From Talpa occidentalis (lineage: Eukaryota; Chordata; Mammalia; Eulipotyphla; Talpidae): a DNA stretch of 64,000 bases. The position numbers and the translations under genes are program-made. Location of the stretch: positions 103,128,684 through 103,192,683 of the forward strand of contig NW_026555331.1 in the NCBI RefSeq assembly GCF_014898055.3. The letters run 5' to 3'. The first letter of the stretch is position 1. Every line of letters begins with the position of its first letter. Shown in pieces: positions 35,529 to 47,334 of the stretch. Under the pieces are notes generated by a model. The model was given only the letters and a program-made list of their open reading frames with translations, was not told the DNA's origin and searched no databases.

Positions 35529-37157
35529 AACCTGATACATTCCCTCCTCCCACTATGCTAATTGATGGCACACATCACAGTTATTTTTTTATATTTTTCC
35601 AAGGAATCAACGCATGTGCTGTTTTTGTAATACTCTTATTCCAGGAAAGGCTATAAAGAACAATAGAAATGATGGTAATTGACTTAGTCAACCAAATACT
35701 CTGTCACTCTCTTAACAGAAAAAGCTCAAAACAAGTATTTCATGTTTTAGCCAGAGGCATCTGCAAAGCATGTGTTTGACTGAAAGTTGGTCATTTGAAG
35801 AAATACACGAACAACTTAAAAGTATAATTTATAGCATGTTTCTCACTACACATGGATCTGCTCTATTGTTTTTCTACCCTACACCTAAATTTATAGTCCC
35901 TAAGATACCAGAGACAGTTTAAAGAGGATCTTAACACCAAAAGCAGCAAAAAGAGTTTTGAATTTATTTCATATCAACTATTTCAATATTTTTTAAGTAT
36001 TAGGGTCTACTGTTGATTTTCATCTCTAAACCTTTTCTTTCAGTCTTGATATGAATGTATCAGTAAACTCTTTGATTTGATTAATTTTGTCCCCCTCCCT
36101 TGCTTTATTATGTCCCCCTCTTTCCCTTTATTGTCTCCCAGCTGTCTGCTCATTCTGCCTTGATTAATTTCTTCTCGGATGCCTATATGTCTGGTTTGGG
36201 AAATGATGCTCTCATTTTGAGCTGTTAGTTTCCTGTAGTAATTTATTTAAATGAAATTAAGTAAAAAAAACTACATAGCTGGAGAAACAAATGATGCCAA
36301 TAACAAGAAAAGCTAGAACAAGACACTGGTAATGTATAAGTCCTACCGGAAACCAGTTGTACTTCTAAATCTTTAAAAGATCATTTACCTAAAGAATAAC
36401 TATGGTCCACTCCAGCTGGGTCCATGGCTAAGACGGAGGCAAAGTCAAGCCATTCTATTTTACACACACTCTTCCTCTGCTGTACTTTCTTGTATACTTG
36501 GAGAAAATACCTTCTCTTTAGCATATTAGTAAGGGTGGAGACTTTACAAGGAGAAAGATGGAGCCATTTTGGAAGATTATTGCACTGAGTACTGTTCAGC
36601 ATCTATTAATCTGGTGCCTGGTGAAAAGCTATTGCTCAACATCTTAATAAGAGCTTTGACCACTGATGTAAGAAAAATTAAAATATCAAAAGAGCTGGTT
36701 GAAGAGCTACATTTCTAGTCACCATTAACTCTTAGCTAGTCACTTTTTAAAGTTCTTTATGAGTTTTCAATGTGCTGTCCTATCTATAGTATAAGAATTA
36801 TCTCAACAACGATATGTAGAAATAATTTTCAGTATGGTAAATCTCAATTACCTCTTGGCTGAAAACTGTCAACCAAATTTTCCACCTTGCAGAAGATGAA
36901 AATGTGAACATTCTCAAACCTTAGATAGTCCTATCACCAATGTCTCCAACAGAATACAGCAACATCTAAAAATCTGTTAGGGAACAAATACTGAGATAAC
37001 TTTCAAATTTTTCTACAATGTTTTACATTTGCAGTGCCGAATGCAAAGTTTTCTAATTTGGAATGTTAATTTAATGTAATTCTATTAAACCTTTTAGCAT
37101 GGGTGGATATGCAGGACCATCATTCAAGTGTACAACATATTAAACTTGGTTCTGTCC

Positions 37158-37430
37158 TTTTTTTTTTTTTTTAAGATTTATTTATTTATTTATACAAGCA
37201 CTGGGTACAGTCAGAAGCGTGGGAGGGTGAGAGAATTCACCAGAGCCAGAGCGGGGAGCAGAACAGGCAGACTGATGAAGTACACTGCTGAGGGGAGCAG
37301 CGGGCAGCAGGAGAGGTCTGCGCATCATGTGGGACCCTCACCAAGTGGCCGGGGATTGAACCGGCGCTGCAGAGGCTGTGGGCAGTTTCAGAACCCAGTG
37401 CTCAACCACTGCGCCACCGGGGAGGCCCCA
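37158..37430 (-). mobile_element. T+ SINE, subfamily A
   Basis: Minus-strand copy headed GGGGCCTCCCCGGTGGCGCA with a T-rich left end at 37160-37172. The flank GTTCTGTCC is at about 37149-37157 and from 37431. Confidence 0.9.
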
Positions 37431-38610
37431 GTTCTGTCCCTCTTGATCCCACAACACAATGGTGCATTCTGCAGAAACCTGGGTGGTTGAAAACCTCCTT
37501 CAACTCCTTCCTGATTTTCCCAGGTGGTTGTACCTGCAAGGTCAATTCTTCCAGGGAACACAATGTAAGGGAAAATAGTGAACAATCTTCCAAATAAACA
37601 TACTCACACAGAAAGTGCAGTAAAAGAAGATGTTGTCCACAATGCTTTTACTCTTTGATGTTTAATTATGTTTATTGGAGTCTCTCCTGATTATAAAAGA
37701 ATTATAGGTTCCCGGCGGGAATGTGTATTTTTCTTTGACCTCATGCATTTTTCAGATTATCTTTTAGGTGCACTTCTTTTACTCTACCTATAGCACAAAG
37801 GTTTAGGAACCTGAAATCCCTGAGGTCATGCAAAATGTTGATTAACATAAATATGAATCTTCTTTTTCCTCACCTTTATACTTTCTTTGAAGAGCAAATG
37901 CTAGCAGAATGGGTATCTTAAAACAAGGTGTGCAATACATGCTAGTTAAGAAAAAGAAAAGAAAAAAAATTCATGTGCTTTAGCATTAGGTGCCATAACC
38001 ATTGCTCATGGAAAGTTATAAAAGCTTCTGGCTGTCAGCGGTGGATAGAAACTGTGCCAGTGATTTTAATGTGAAGATGGTCTTACATATGAGGTTGATA
38101 TTGTTCTTTTGCTTTAGAAAATATCAGCATGAGGGAATCTGGGAACAGGAGAGGGAAAAGGTACTACACTGTTATATTACCTGATATCCTGTCAAAGGAT
38201 AGAGCTTTCGTCTTAAAACAAAATCTAAAATCTTTCTGACAATTTAAGCATACAATGAACTCCCCTCATAAACCAAGTTCCCTTCTTTGACATGTCTATT
38301 ATCACTAATTTTTAATAATGTACAGTAGATCTTGCTTAGCAATAATGAAACTACCCATGTTACAAGTTTAGTTTTATACAACACTCCATATGGTGGATTC
38401 ATAATAAATTTCTACTGGGAATACAATCATAAACCACTATTTTCTGCTATAAAAAGCCATTAAAGCGCAGACATGCACAAACAAGGTAATCTGCAATAAA
38501 TTTGGAAATGTTAAAATACTACAAATGTAAATGTATTCAGCCCCATTGCAATGCATGTAATTTCCATAGCTTTATTAGAAATCTTCCCTTTGCAGTGGTC
38601 TGGCGATAGG

Positions 38611-38645
38611 TTATAAATATAGTAGGAGTGAGTCAGCATGCAAAT
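38611..38645 (+). promoter_or_regulatory. Candidate enhancer core: AP-1/MARE joined to octamer
   Basis: TGAGTCAGCA (38629-38638) fits an AP-1 / half-MARE site and shares its last base with ATGCAAAT (38638-38645), the POU octamer. A TTATAAATAT stretch (38611-38620) just before resembles a MEF2/TATA-type site. No repeat covers this segment. The motifs are visible; regulatory function is inferred only. Confidence 0.3.
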
Positions 38646-39139
38646 CCCTTCTGTGAAAAAACAATTTGAAAGATTTTATAGCCCAAAGCTGTTTATTATT
38701 TGTAAGAATAGTAATGCATGTTTATGTTTGGAACCTGCTGAGAGAAGAACTCTCAAAACATTCTGTTTATAAAATAGCAAGGGAAAAAAATCTTAGCAAA
38801 TTAAACAAAGAAAAAAAGGAACATTTGATTTAAGTCAGATCATGGAAATAGTATTTCCCAAATAAAGCATTTAACTGATAGATTTTTCTCAGGACATACT
38901 GGGTTCACACAAGAGAGAGATAATTAATAAATCCCACTGAGTAAAGGAGAGGAGCATAAGCTGGGCAAATTTGAGTCCTGGAGTTGACTAAGTAAATATC
39001 TCTGGAGGTTAGAGGCAATAAGATTTCAAAGGTGAAGAATGACAGAACTAAAGACAGAAGTGTCAGAAGCAACTACACTGGGGATATGGCATGAGGAAGA
39101 GGTGTTGGCAAAGTAGGAAAGAGGCCACTGAGCTACAAA

Positions 39140-39560
39140 GAACCTGAGGCTAGAACAACGTTCCGAAGGAGAGAGCTGCAAGAAGAAAGATCTCAAATAT
39201 CAAAGAAAATTCAAGCAAGATGAGGATCAAGATCAGATGGTTGGATTTGGGAGCCAAAAGCTCATGATAACCTTCAGAAGACTATCAGCAGGACCTGTTG
39301 AGAAGCAGATTAAGCCAGCCAGAAAGTGAGGGGTGAGTAGATGGTGATGGTGTTGAAATTGCATTTGGAGATAACTTTTTAAATGGGGAAGAGTGAGCTA
39401 GATATTATCTTGACTACAGATGAATCAGGAAAAATCTCTTGAGATAGAATTCTGAAGGCCGGGAGGTTTATAGTCAGTGAACAGGTAAAACCAAAGATGT
39501 AGGGGACAAAAGCTATTCCTAATAGGATTAAGTTCAGGGGGCTTAGTGAGGAAGCAGACT
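39140..39560. repeat. Possible ancient dispersed repeat
   Basis: Purine-rich phrases such as AAGCAAGATGAGGATCAAG, GGTTGGATTTGGGAGCC and AAAGTGAGGGGTGAGTAG resemble an old LINE-like mammalian repeat. I cannot name the family. Confidence 0.3.
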
Positions 39561-41307
39561 CAAGATCATGGGTGGAAGGATTGGTTTAAACAAGAGGTCA
39601 GGTGTTTACTTACGCAGAATGACAGAACAGTATTTTTAAAGATAAAGAGAAAATCTACAGGGAGTAGCAGGACAAATGTTGGTAGAATTGAGGCCCAGAG
39701 ACCTTCAGTGGCTTCTGAAAATCAAGATACAAACTCAGTTTCTGACTTTCTTAAGTGTATGAGCTCATTTAAAATACATATTATCATTTCTTTGTGAGCA
39801 TACAGAGGTCCGTGTGTATACAGAGGAGCCAGACACTATCATAGTTCTCAAACTGCCTAAACACATGTGCATGCATTCTGGCACACACATGCACATAGAC
39901 ACACACACACAGCAGAAATGCCAGTCTATTCCAAAACTAGGCATCATTGTTTATTACATAGCTCCAGTTTCTCCTGTCCACCCAGAGGCTCTTTCTATGA
40001 AACTCCTTCCACCCATCCCAAGGCCAATGTAGCTGAGCACCCACCATACTGTTCAGAATGCATGTAATGCATAAGAAGGAGAGCAGGTCTGCATAACCAG
40101 GGCACATCAGCACAAGGACCGGAGTGACCCTTCTTGCTAAAATGAATTGTGGAATTGCAGACATTGTTTTGAAAATTAAAAAGACAATATTAAAAATATG
40201 AGGTGATGAACAGTTTATTTCCCCAAATGAAAGATCTGACACATCTTCTTGTCTGATTATATGAAGAGAGGAGTCTGTGTGAACATGGCCAGAGAGATAT
40301 ATGGAGATACTATTTCAGAATTCTGATTAAAAAAATGAGTAAGTCATTCTTTTATATTAAGAGGAAATTGGAGAGAATTGTAAGGAAATATATGAGCATA
40401 CCAAAGCTCTTTTAAAGGGAAGAAAAAATTTAATAAGAATGAAATAAAGTAGTGACACAGATGGGCACAGAAAATTATTTAGGGGAGGAAAAATCAAAAG
40501 TGAGAGCAAAGAGGTAACCAGAACTCACAGAACTATTTTGAGAGAAAAAAACCAAGTGAAAAATGTCAAGTATAAAATTATTCTTATTTGACATTTTTAT
40601 ACAGCAGCAACTTATAAAAACATCAAACACTGACATAATCCTTCCTTTAGCATTTTAACACATCATTATATTGTTAGCAATGTCAAATGGGTATAGCCAT
40701 TCATGTGACTTTTTAATAGATTGCTTTTATCATAAAAATGTCAGTTTTAGGATAATCTGCATTCTCACATTTTTATGTTCAGCTATGGTCTTAAAATGTC
40801 AAGTGTAGGAGATATCCGTGTCTGCAATTCTTGGAGTTTGACTACAGATCTTAAGAATATCAGCATAAAATAAGTCTAATCTGATATGGGGCTGTCCTTA
40901 ATTCTTTTTTTTTTTTTTTTTTACAATTTTTCCCCTTTTAAAAATAATTACAGAGTACATATATTAGGTAAAGATGAAATTGTGGGCTAAAGCCATAGCA
41001 GGCAGGAAACTCCCAGTGAAGCCTGCCTTTGCCTGCATGAAAAGCATTTTATAACATGTTCAATCACCCAGGGTCACATTCCCATAGGCATGATTATAGA
41101 TGGGATATTTGACTTGCCTGCACAGTTAGCAATGATGATAACAATGTATCATTTCACTTCCAAGGGCTAACATGTGCCACATGTCCAACCAGATTTCTTT
41201 GGCCATCCCTCTTAAAAATGAGGAAACAAAAGCAATTAAATAATGTATCAAAGATCAGACAAGTCAGCTACTGAGGGGGAATTAGAACTCAACAGAGTCA
41301 ATAGTCG

Positions 41308-41535
41308 AGGGCACAGATTGACAGCCTTTTTCTGTAAAGTGCTAAATAGTCAATATTTTAGTTTTTGCAGACCACGTGACCTCTGTCAAACCTAATCAAC
41401 TCTGATGCTGCAGTGCAAAAACCAACAGAGACAGCACATAAACAAATGGGTGTGGCATGTAAAGACAAAACTTTATTTACAAAATCTGGGCTGGATTTGA
41501 CCCTCTGGCTGTGTTTTGTAGACCTCTGATCAATT
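41308..41535 (+). mobile_element. MER20-like hAT MITE
   Basis: CAGATTGACAGCCTTTTTCT, GTAAAGTGCTAAATAGTC, AATATTTTAGTTTTTGCAG, AACAAATGGGTGTGGCATG, AAAACTTTATTTACAAAATC and a GGATTTGACCC segment are in the order of this ~220-bp non-autonomous hAT element, ending GTAGACCTCTG. Confidence 0.7.
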
Positions 41536-41599
41536 TACACAATCTGACAAAGATTGCAGTTCAAATCTCAGCAAACACTTACTTCATCTAGATTGAATA

Positions 41600-41835
41600 A
41601 TAATATAACGTTAGTGAGATTTTGCCAGTTGCCAAGCACCATGGTAGGCACTTGATATAAATTAATTCTTTTTATCCAAACCAATAAATAGTGTTATTAT
41701 TTTCCTTTTACAGATGGGGAAACTCAAATTCAGAGAGGTGATGAGAATCACACTGTTCACTCAGTTTAAAGGAATAGAATTTGAATGCAGGCATTAGATC
41801 AAAGCTTGTGATCTTAACTACTGTGTGATATTTGA
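41600..41835 (-). repeat. MIR
   Basis: GCCAAGCACCATGGTAGGCA, CCTTTTACAGATGGGGAAAC and GAATTTGAATGCAGGCATT fit MIR in reverse. Confidence 0.7.
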
Positions 41836-41871
41836 TGTTTGTAACTTATAAATACTTAAAAAAATGAAACC

Positions 41872-42134
41872 GGGGCCTCCCTGGAGGTGCAAGGGGTTAA
41901 GTCTCAGCACTATGAAGCTATCCATAGCCACTGAGCTAACCTACATGGCTCAGGGAACTAACCTACATGGCTCAGTAGACCTCTCCTGTTTCATCCGCTG
42001 CTCCCCTCAGCAGTGTATTTCAGTAGATCTGCCTGTTCTGTTCCCCACTTTGTCTCTGGTGAATCCTCTCACCCTCCGTACCTCTGACCTACACCCCAGT
42101 TCTTGTATGCATAAATACATAAACCTTTACCAAT
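41872..42134 (+). mobile_element. T+ SINE, subfamily B
   Basis: Diverged copy with an internal short repeat (ACCTACATGGCTCAG twice, near 41939-41974). The flanks AAAATGAAACC and AAAATGAAGCC differ by one base. Confidence 0.85.
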
Positions 42135-42146
42135 AAAATGAAGCCA

Positions 42147-44324
42147 TAAAAAATAGGCATTTTCCTGAAAAGGGATTGTAAATTTAAAGTGATGTTTCTT
42201 TAAACTTACAAAGTAGAGAGGGAACATTCCTAGTTGCTAGACATCCTGAGTTGGCTCCATTCTGACCTAATTGCGAGTGTACTACTGCAAACCCACCATT
42301 ACCACACTGGAGAAGGAGACCTTCTACCAAATGAATTCTCTGGCCAGACAACAACCAAGCCATGAAAGGCTCTCAGCTGCCATTAGAAAAAGACCTTGAC
42401 TAAAGCAGCAAGAAGAAACATGATAGATGAGTTTAAATCACAGGCAAAACTGAGAAAGAATCTTCCCTCTTAAAGTCAGGTATAGAAGGGCTGCAGACTA
42501 TTGCTTAGCCATTTCTCTGCCATTCCACAGCTCCATTGAGAGTGACTGAAAACAAACTTTCAACACAAATGGAAACTAAGATGTGATGTTTCTAGCCTCT
42601 GATGTTGTGTGGCATATTCCCAACTCCCAACATCCTCCAAAGTAGCAAGTATTTCCTCATCTGACAGGATAAGAGAGGTCCTTAAGACTCAGTGATTTGT
42701 TAAGGTTATAAAAAAAAACTTAATCCTGAGTCTTCGAGGTCAGCCTCAGAGCCTCTTTCCTTCTTACCAAGCTATCTCCTATCTTCTCAAGTGGCCCACA
42801 GAACCAGAGTTTGAAAAAGCAAGTCACATCAAAGTATTGAATAGCATTACACAAACATGGGTTTTTTGTTGTTGTTTCCCAGGAGATAGTAGGTAACCCA
42901 ATAATAAATGAACTCCTTCATTGTGGTGAATTTCAGGCAGACTATTTATAATAATAAATATAGGGGAGGGACATCTTCAGTAAAATTCAGTCCCTGGGGT
43001 GCAAAACTAAAGAGACCTGCTCTCAACTTCTTCCGCCCAAAAACATCTCCTCAGGATGACTTGACTGCCTGTGGTCACATCATATCCAAGCCAATTTTTG
43101 ATTTGGGGGTCACAGGAGGAAGAGGGGAGAATCTAGGCTTAATTTCTCTTGCATCCTTTCCCATCATTGCAGAACTGTTACTCTCTACCTACCTGCCCCA
43201 GCAGCTCTCCAAACATATAACAAAGAATGCAAAACATGAAAGTGATGTCTCAATTTTGTCAACTAGTTTTGATTATCTTTTCATACACTGAGTCTAAACA
43301 AAGCTGTTGGATTCTGGGTATGAATTACTGAGGACAAAAACTGTTCCTGTTCATGAGATAAACTTAAAACTCATTATCATTTTTCCTTAAAGCAGATGTG
43401 GGAGCTGTTTACAAACAGACCCACACACACACACACAACGTGTGTGTGCACTCATTACTTATCCTAGTTTCCTTGTTGAAAGAGAAAATGTCTAATTTAC
43501 ATGTAGAGCCCACAAATTATAGCCATACCAGACAAGGAAGCAGATGAAGATTGTGATTGATATTCCAAAATTTCCGTCCTGATTTCCCCATCCTCAGAAT
43601 TAGCTACTCTGTAAATCAAACCGACATAAGAACATCTGATGTAGAAACCAATAGGTCACATCTGTGAAAAGCATCAGAAACAAAGAACTGGATTCTTCTG
43701 TTTCCTCTGAAAAAAATACCCACCACCTCCTCTACTACCCCACCACCATTTCCGCCATGATGCTTTAAAATATCCTGTCTCTTCTAAGAAAATACAATTT
43801 TCCATATGTGTATTGGTATAAACAATGGGCTTTTTTTCTTGCAATTCATTGCATAGAAGACTAGGACTTGGCACTCTTTTCCAAAGTAAACCTGAACAAA
43901 ACCTTGGTTGTCTCTAGGTAAACAAAGGTCACAGGAAGAGGAGGGAAGCATGGAGGTTTGGTCTCTCCTGCATCCTTCCCCATCATTGCACACCCAATAA
44001 TTATTGAAACACCTGTGAGTATATTATTTACCAGTAACCTAAGAAAGACGGAAACCTCTCATACTGAAAATGATCTGGGTGGATGTATCTCAGAGTTGAA
44101 GGCACAGACTATAAACTTAGGAGCTGTAAGAGTTGCCTCCTACTCTTACGCGTATCGCCAATGTAAAGTCACTTAGTGACACTAGGCCTTAGCTCTTCTC
44201 TAAGAAGAGATGACAAATGCTCATGAAGTTTCTCCTGTATGAGGGCAATACTGGTGAGCCACCATCCCTGGAACATGTGTTCTGAGGTCTTTTCTAGTTG
44301 TAGTGAAGGGTTTACAATTTTAAA
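42147..44324. other. Intronic sequence, nothing recognised
   Basis: The only patterns are a short CA run passing into TGTGTGTG at 43421-43449 (alternating purine-pyrimidine). No gene seen. Confidence 0.45.
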
Positions 44325-44480
44325 ATATTTATAGCTAAAGGAACCTCGGAGACCATTTCAACCAATTCCTAATTTATAGATAAGGAGTGAGTGGCAAAGA
44401 GTAAATGGCTTCTTCAAGTCCACATGGCTTGACGTTCATGTTCTGATGCCCAGCCCATTCGTCCTCTCTTTCTTGTTCCA
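44325..44480 (-). repeat. MIR fragment
   Basis: AATTTATAGATAAGGAGTG and TTCAAGTCCACATGGCTTG are a diverged MIR core; it stops about 110 bp before the solo LTR. Confidence 0.5.
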
Positions 44481-44586
44481 TTTTCAACTGAGTTGTCTAT
44501 ATGCCCACAAGGTATCTTTGATGACCCAGACATATACTTGCAGAGTAGCTAAAGAGGACAAGTGCTAGCTCTGGTATAAAAACATG

Positions 44587-45032
44587 TGTAAGGGGAGGAC
44601 TGACACAGTGCAGTTTTTCTATGATCCAACAGACCGGGTAAAGGAGGAGTCAGAGTCCTCAGTGGCTTTTGCAGGTCTTTTATTAGGATTTACCCGGTAC
44701 ACAGCAGGCAGGGTGCTGGGGGGCCGGGAGGCTGGCAGGCCTCCTAGCCCCCAGCAAATCCTCACTCTATCTGGGCTCTCTGGCATTCTCTCGGCTTCTC
44801 TGCTTCTTTCTCGGCTTCTCTGCTTCTTTCTCGGCTTCTCTTTCAGCTTCTACTGGCATCCCCGTGACGTAACCCTTAAAAGCCCAGTCTTAGCCCAGGT
44901 GAATCCCATCTACCTATGCCCACACCCTACTCCAGGTGTCCGCCATCAGGCATGCATTCAGGACTGCAAGGATCCATCATCTATCCTGATGGCAGGAGGG
45001 CAGAAAAGCCTGACATTTTTCCTTACCCTACA
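44587..45032 (-). mobile_element. Solo LTR of the same retrovirus family
   Basis: A 446-bp LTR, minus strand, with terminal TGTAGGGTAAGG and CCCCTTACA. The perfect duplication ACATG is at 44582-44586 and 45033-45037. It contains about three tandem units of TCTCGGCTTCTCTGCTTCTT near 44788-44845. No gag, pol or env sequence is attached. Confidence 0.9.
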
Positions 45033-45153
45033 ACATGCTTTAGTCTTCTTGAAGCTAACCAGTCCCTGCAGGCTTGATCCATGACCTACATAGAGTGACA
45101 CCGGGCCAGGTCTCCCCAGTCAACCTGGCAATCCAAAGACTGACATGTTGCAC

Positions 45154-45568
45154 TATAGGGTAAGGTAAAAGTATCAGGCTTTTCTGCCCTCCCGCCATTA
45201 GGATAGATGAGGGAACCCTGTGGTCCTGAATGCATGCCTGATGGCGGGCACCTGGAGTGGGCACACCTGGGCTGAGAGACTGTGTTTATAAGGGCAGCAT
45301 CATGGGGACATGTGCAGAAGCCAAGAACGAACAGAAGCCGAGAGAAGAAGAGAAGCAGAGAAAATGCCAGAGAGCTCAGATAGAGTGGAGATTTGCTGGG
45401 GGCTGGGAGGACTGCCAGTCTCCTGGCTCCCCAGCACCCCTGACTGTTGTGTACCTGGTAATCCCAATAAAAAGCCTGCAAAAGCCACTGAGGGCTCCAG
45501 GCCTCTCTCCTCCTTTACCGGGTCTGCTGGATCAGAACACCTGCTCAGTGGCCGTTCCTGCCCTTACA
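45154..45568 (+). mobile_element. Solo LTR of the same retrovirus family, inverted neighbour
   Basis: A 415-bp LTR on the plus strand. The perfect duplication TGCAC lies at 45149-45153 and 45569-45573. The first dinucleotide is TA in place of TG, one point change. TTTATAAGG (from 45285) is a likely TATA element and AATAAA at 45466-45471 a likely polyadenylation signal, giving a U3-R-U5 order. The different target duplication shows an insertion separate from the one at 44587. Confidence 0.9.
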
Positions 45569-45809
45569 TGCACCCAGATTGTTCCCATAATCCACTGGTT
45601 CTACTTGTTAGCTGAGTCTCTTAGCTTTAAAAAAAAAATAGAAAGATGAAAAAACTGTAATGAAATAATGTGAAGGGGAAATGACAACCTTCCTGAGAAA
45701 AAACAATTTTAAGACTGTGGGGTCAGCAACTGGGCTGCAATGCCAACTTTACCAGGAAATCATAAACAACAACAACAATAATAAGCAGGGTAAGGGTGAT
45801 GATGACAGG

Positions 45810-45895
45810 TGGCTTCATTTAATGGGCATTTACTATATACCAGGCTATAATCTTAGTGCTTTGCATGTATAATCTCATTTAATGTTTCTAGCGTA
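45810..45895 (-). repeat. MIR 5'/3' end fragment
   Basis: GGGCATTTACTATATACCAG, TCTTAGTGCTTTGCATG and TATAATCTCATTTAATG match the MIR 3' region in reverse. Confidence 0.55.
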
Positions 45896-46860
45896 AGCAA
45901 ATTTGGTCAGTCTACTTTCTCTTCCTAAACCTTTGATTTTCAAACCTGCTACACTGATAATAGTTGTGAAAGCTAGATGAGTTAATGAAGACAAATGCAA
46001 TGAGTAAACTCTAAAGTGCCTTACAAATAATTTTACTGTTCTTATTAATATTTTGGAGTTTCCATTCCTTCCAAGGACTTTCAAATATAAAGTTCCCAAG
46101 ACACAATGGAATCCTGATCAATTGCAGAGATCTTTTTGTCAAATTTCTCCTGGCAGTGGATCCTGCACCCTGAAACACAAAGCAAGGACCCAAATATCAT
46201 TTTTAAGAAACCAGGCTTATCTGTCACAAAATTTGACAAAAGGTTCTAAAGGAAGTGAACACCAACATAAAGACTAGAGAGTCAATTTCTCCTTCCCCTT
46301 CTCAATAAGGCCATAATGTATTAAAAATAGTCTGCCTGGACTCAGACCGCTAGCCCCCACCCCTATATTCCCCCCTCCCCACACATACACCCTAGAGAGT
46401 TCCATGAAAGCAGAAAGGGTTGCCAACATTCAAGTTAAGCCTTGCTCTCTGGAAACTTTCCCAGACTGAGGAGGCCCCTGGAAATCTGCTCCCTCCCACA
46501 GGCCGCCTTGGGCAAGGAAGGGCAACTTAAAGTGGCTTCCCACCCCTGTGCCTCTCTCTGGGCTGCTTGTCTCAGAGCTCGTTGTTCTGATAGGAGTATT
46601 CAGTTTGTTTTTTGAAGTGCTTTTCTGGGATTTCCTTTCTGCTAGTTGGGCTTTAAATGCTTGCTGGTATATATTTTAAAAAATATGCCCTACTCTTCGG
46701 AGAACTGAATTGTACCTTCAAAATTTCCATTTCTCGCAGCACCTACCTACATCCCAGAATAATGCCCAAGATACTTAAGTGCTGTATGGCATTCTCAAAG
46801 GAAGCAATGCTTTTCACATCTTCTACACAGTAGAAGTATAGTTATATATAGTTATATAAA

Positions 46861-46880
46861 GTATAGTTATAGAACTATAC
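46861..46880. repeat. Perfect hairpin-forming inverted repeat
   Basis: GTATAGTT and AACTATAC form 8-bp arms around a 4-base loop (ATAG). Upstream, from 46836, TATAGTTATA-type units are repeated. AT-rich, no known role. Confidence 0.6.
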
Positions 46881-47099
46881 AGAGTACAGTTCTCTGACTT
46901 AAATTGTCTTTTAGGTAACATTATTCACTTTAAGAAAACAAATTGTATGTTCTTCTCTGTTGGATTTTCAAGAAACCCTGCCACACAGCCTTAAAACAAT
47001 GGGTATCATTGGCTATTTTGGAAATCAAGGTGCTGGTCTCACTGGCTAATGAAGAAACACCACCTAGCGACCACATCACTAACAGGGAGGAGGTCACCT

Positions 47100-47330
47100 T
47101 TAGAGGTTAAAAAAAATGGCACTCTGGGTTTGAATCCAGTTTTCTAATTTATTAACTGTGTGACTTCAGGCCACCTACTTAAACTCTCTGAGCCTGAGTT
47201 TTCTAACCTATAATACAGGAATAGTGATACATCCTACTTTATACCGTGGCAATGTTATAAACAAGAATAAAGTAATAAATGTAGATGTTATTTAGATATT
47301 CAATCAATGTGGGTGTTGTTATATACTATT
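47100..47330 (+). repeat. MIR
   Basis: GGGTTTGAATCCAGTTTTC, TTATTAACTGTGTGACTTC, CTTAAACTCTCTGAGCCTG and CTATAATACAGGAATAGTG are the forward MIR head and core. Confidence 0.75.
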
Positions 47331-47334
47331 GGTT

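Larger units (their letters stand above)
32661..37148. other. Long repeat-poor intronic stretch
   Basis: About 4.5 kb with only a MIR (34070-34350), a small GAA run (34715-34730) and the CA microsatellite. AT-rich. A 73-codon minus-strand frame at 36381-36602 ends at a donor-like AG|GTAAAT but has no other support. Confidence 0.4.
37441..41307. other. Repeat-poor intronic stretch
   Basis: No young repeat. It contains the candidate enhancer near 38.6 kb, a possible ancient repeat at 39.1-39.6 kb and small CA runs near 39890-39910. Confidence 0.4.

Noticed and set aside
44788..44846. CRISPR-like spaced repeats
   Set aside because: Units are contiguous tandem repeats inside a retroviral LTR, without spacers, in a mammalian genome.
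44587..45568. A short provirus bounded by the two LTRs
   Set aside because: The LTRs are in opposite orientation, have different 5-bp target duplications and enclose only 121 bp with no viral coding sequence.
45257..45649. 130-codon plus-strand frame
   Set aside because: It falls within the solo LTR at 45154-45568 and its right flank. No domain is recognisable.
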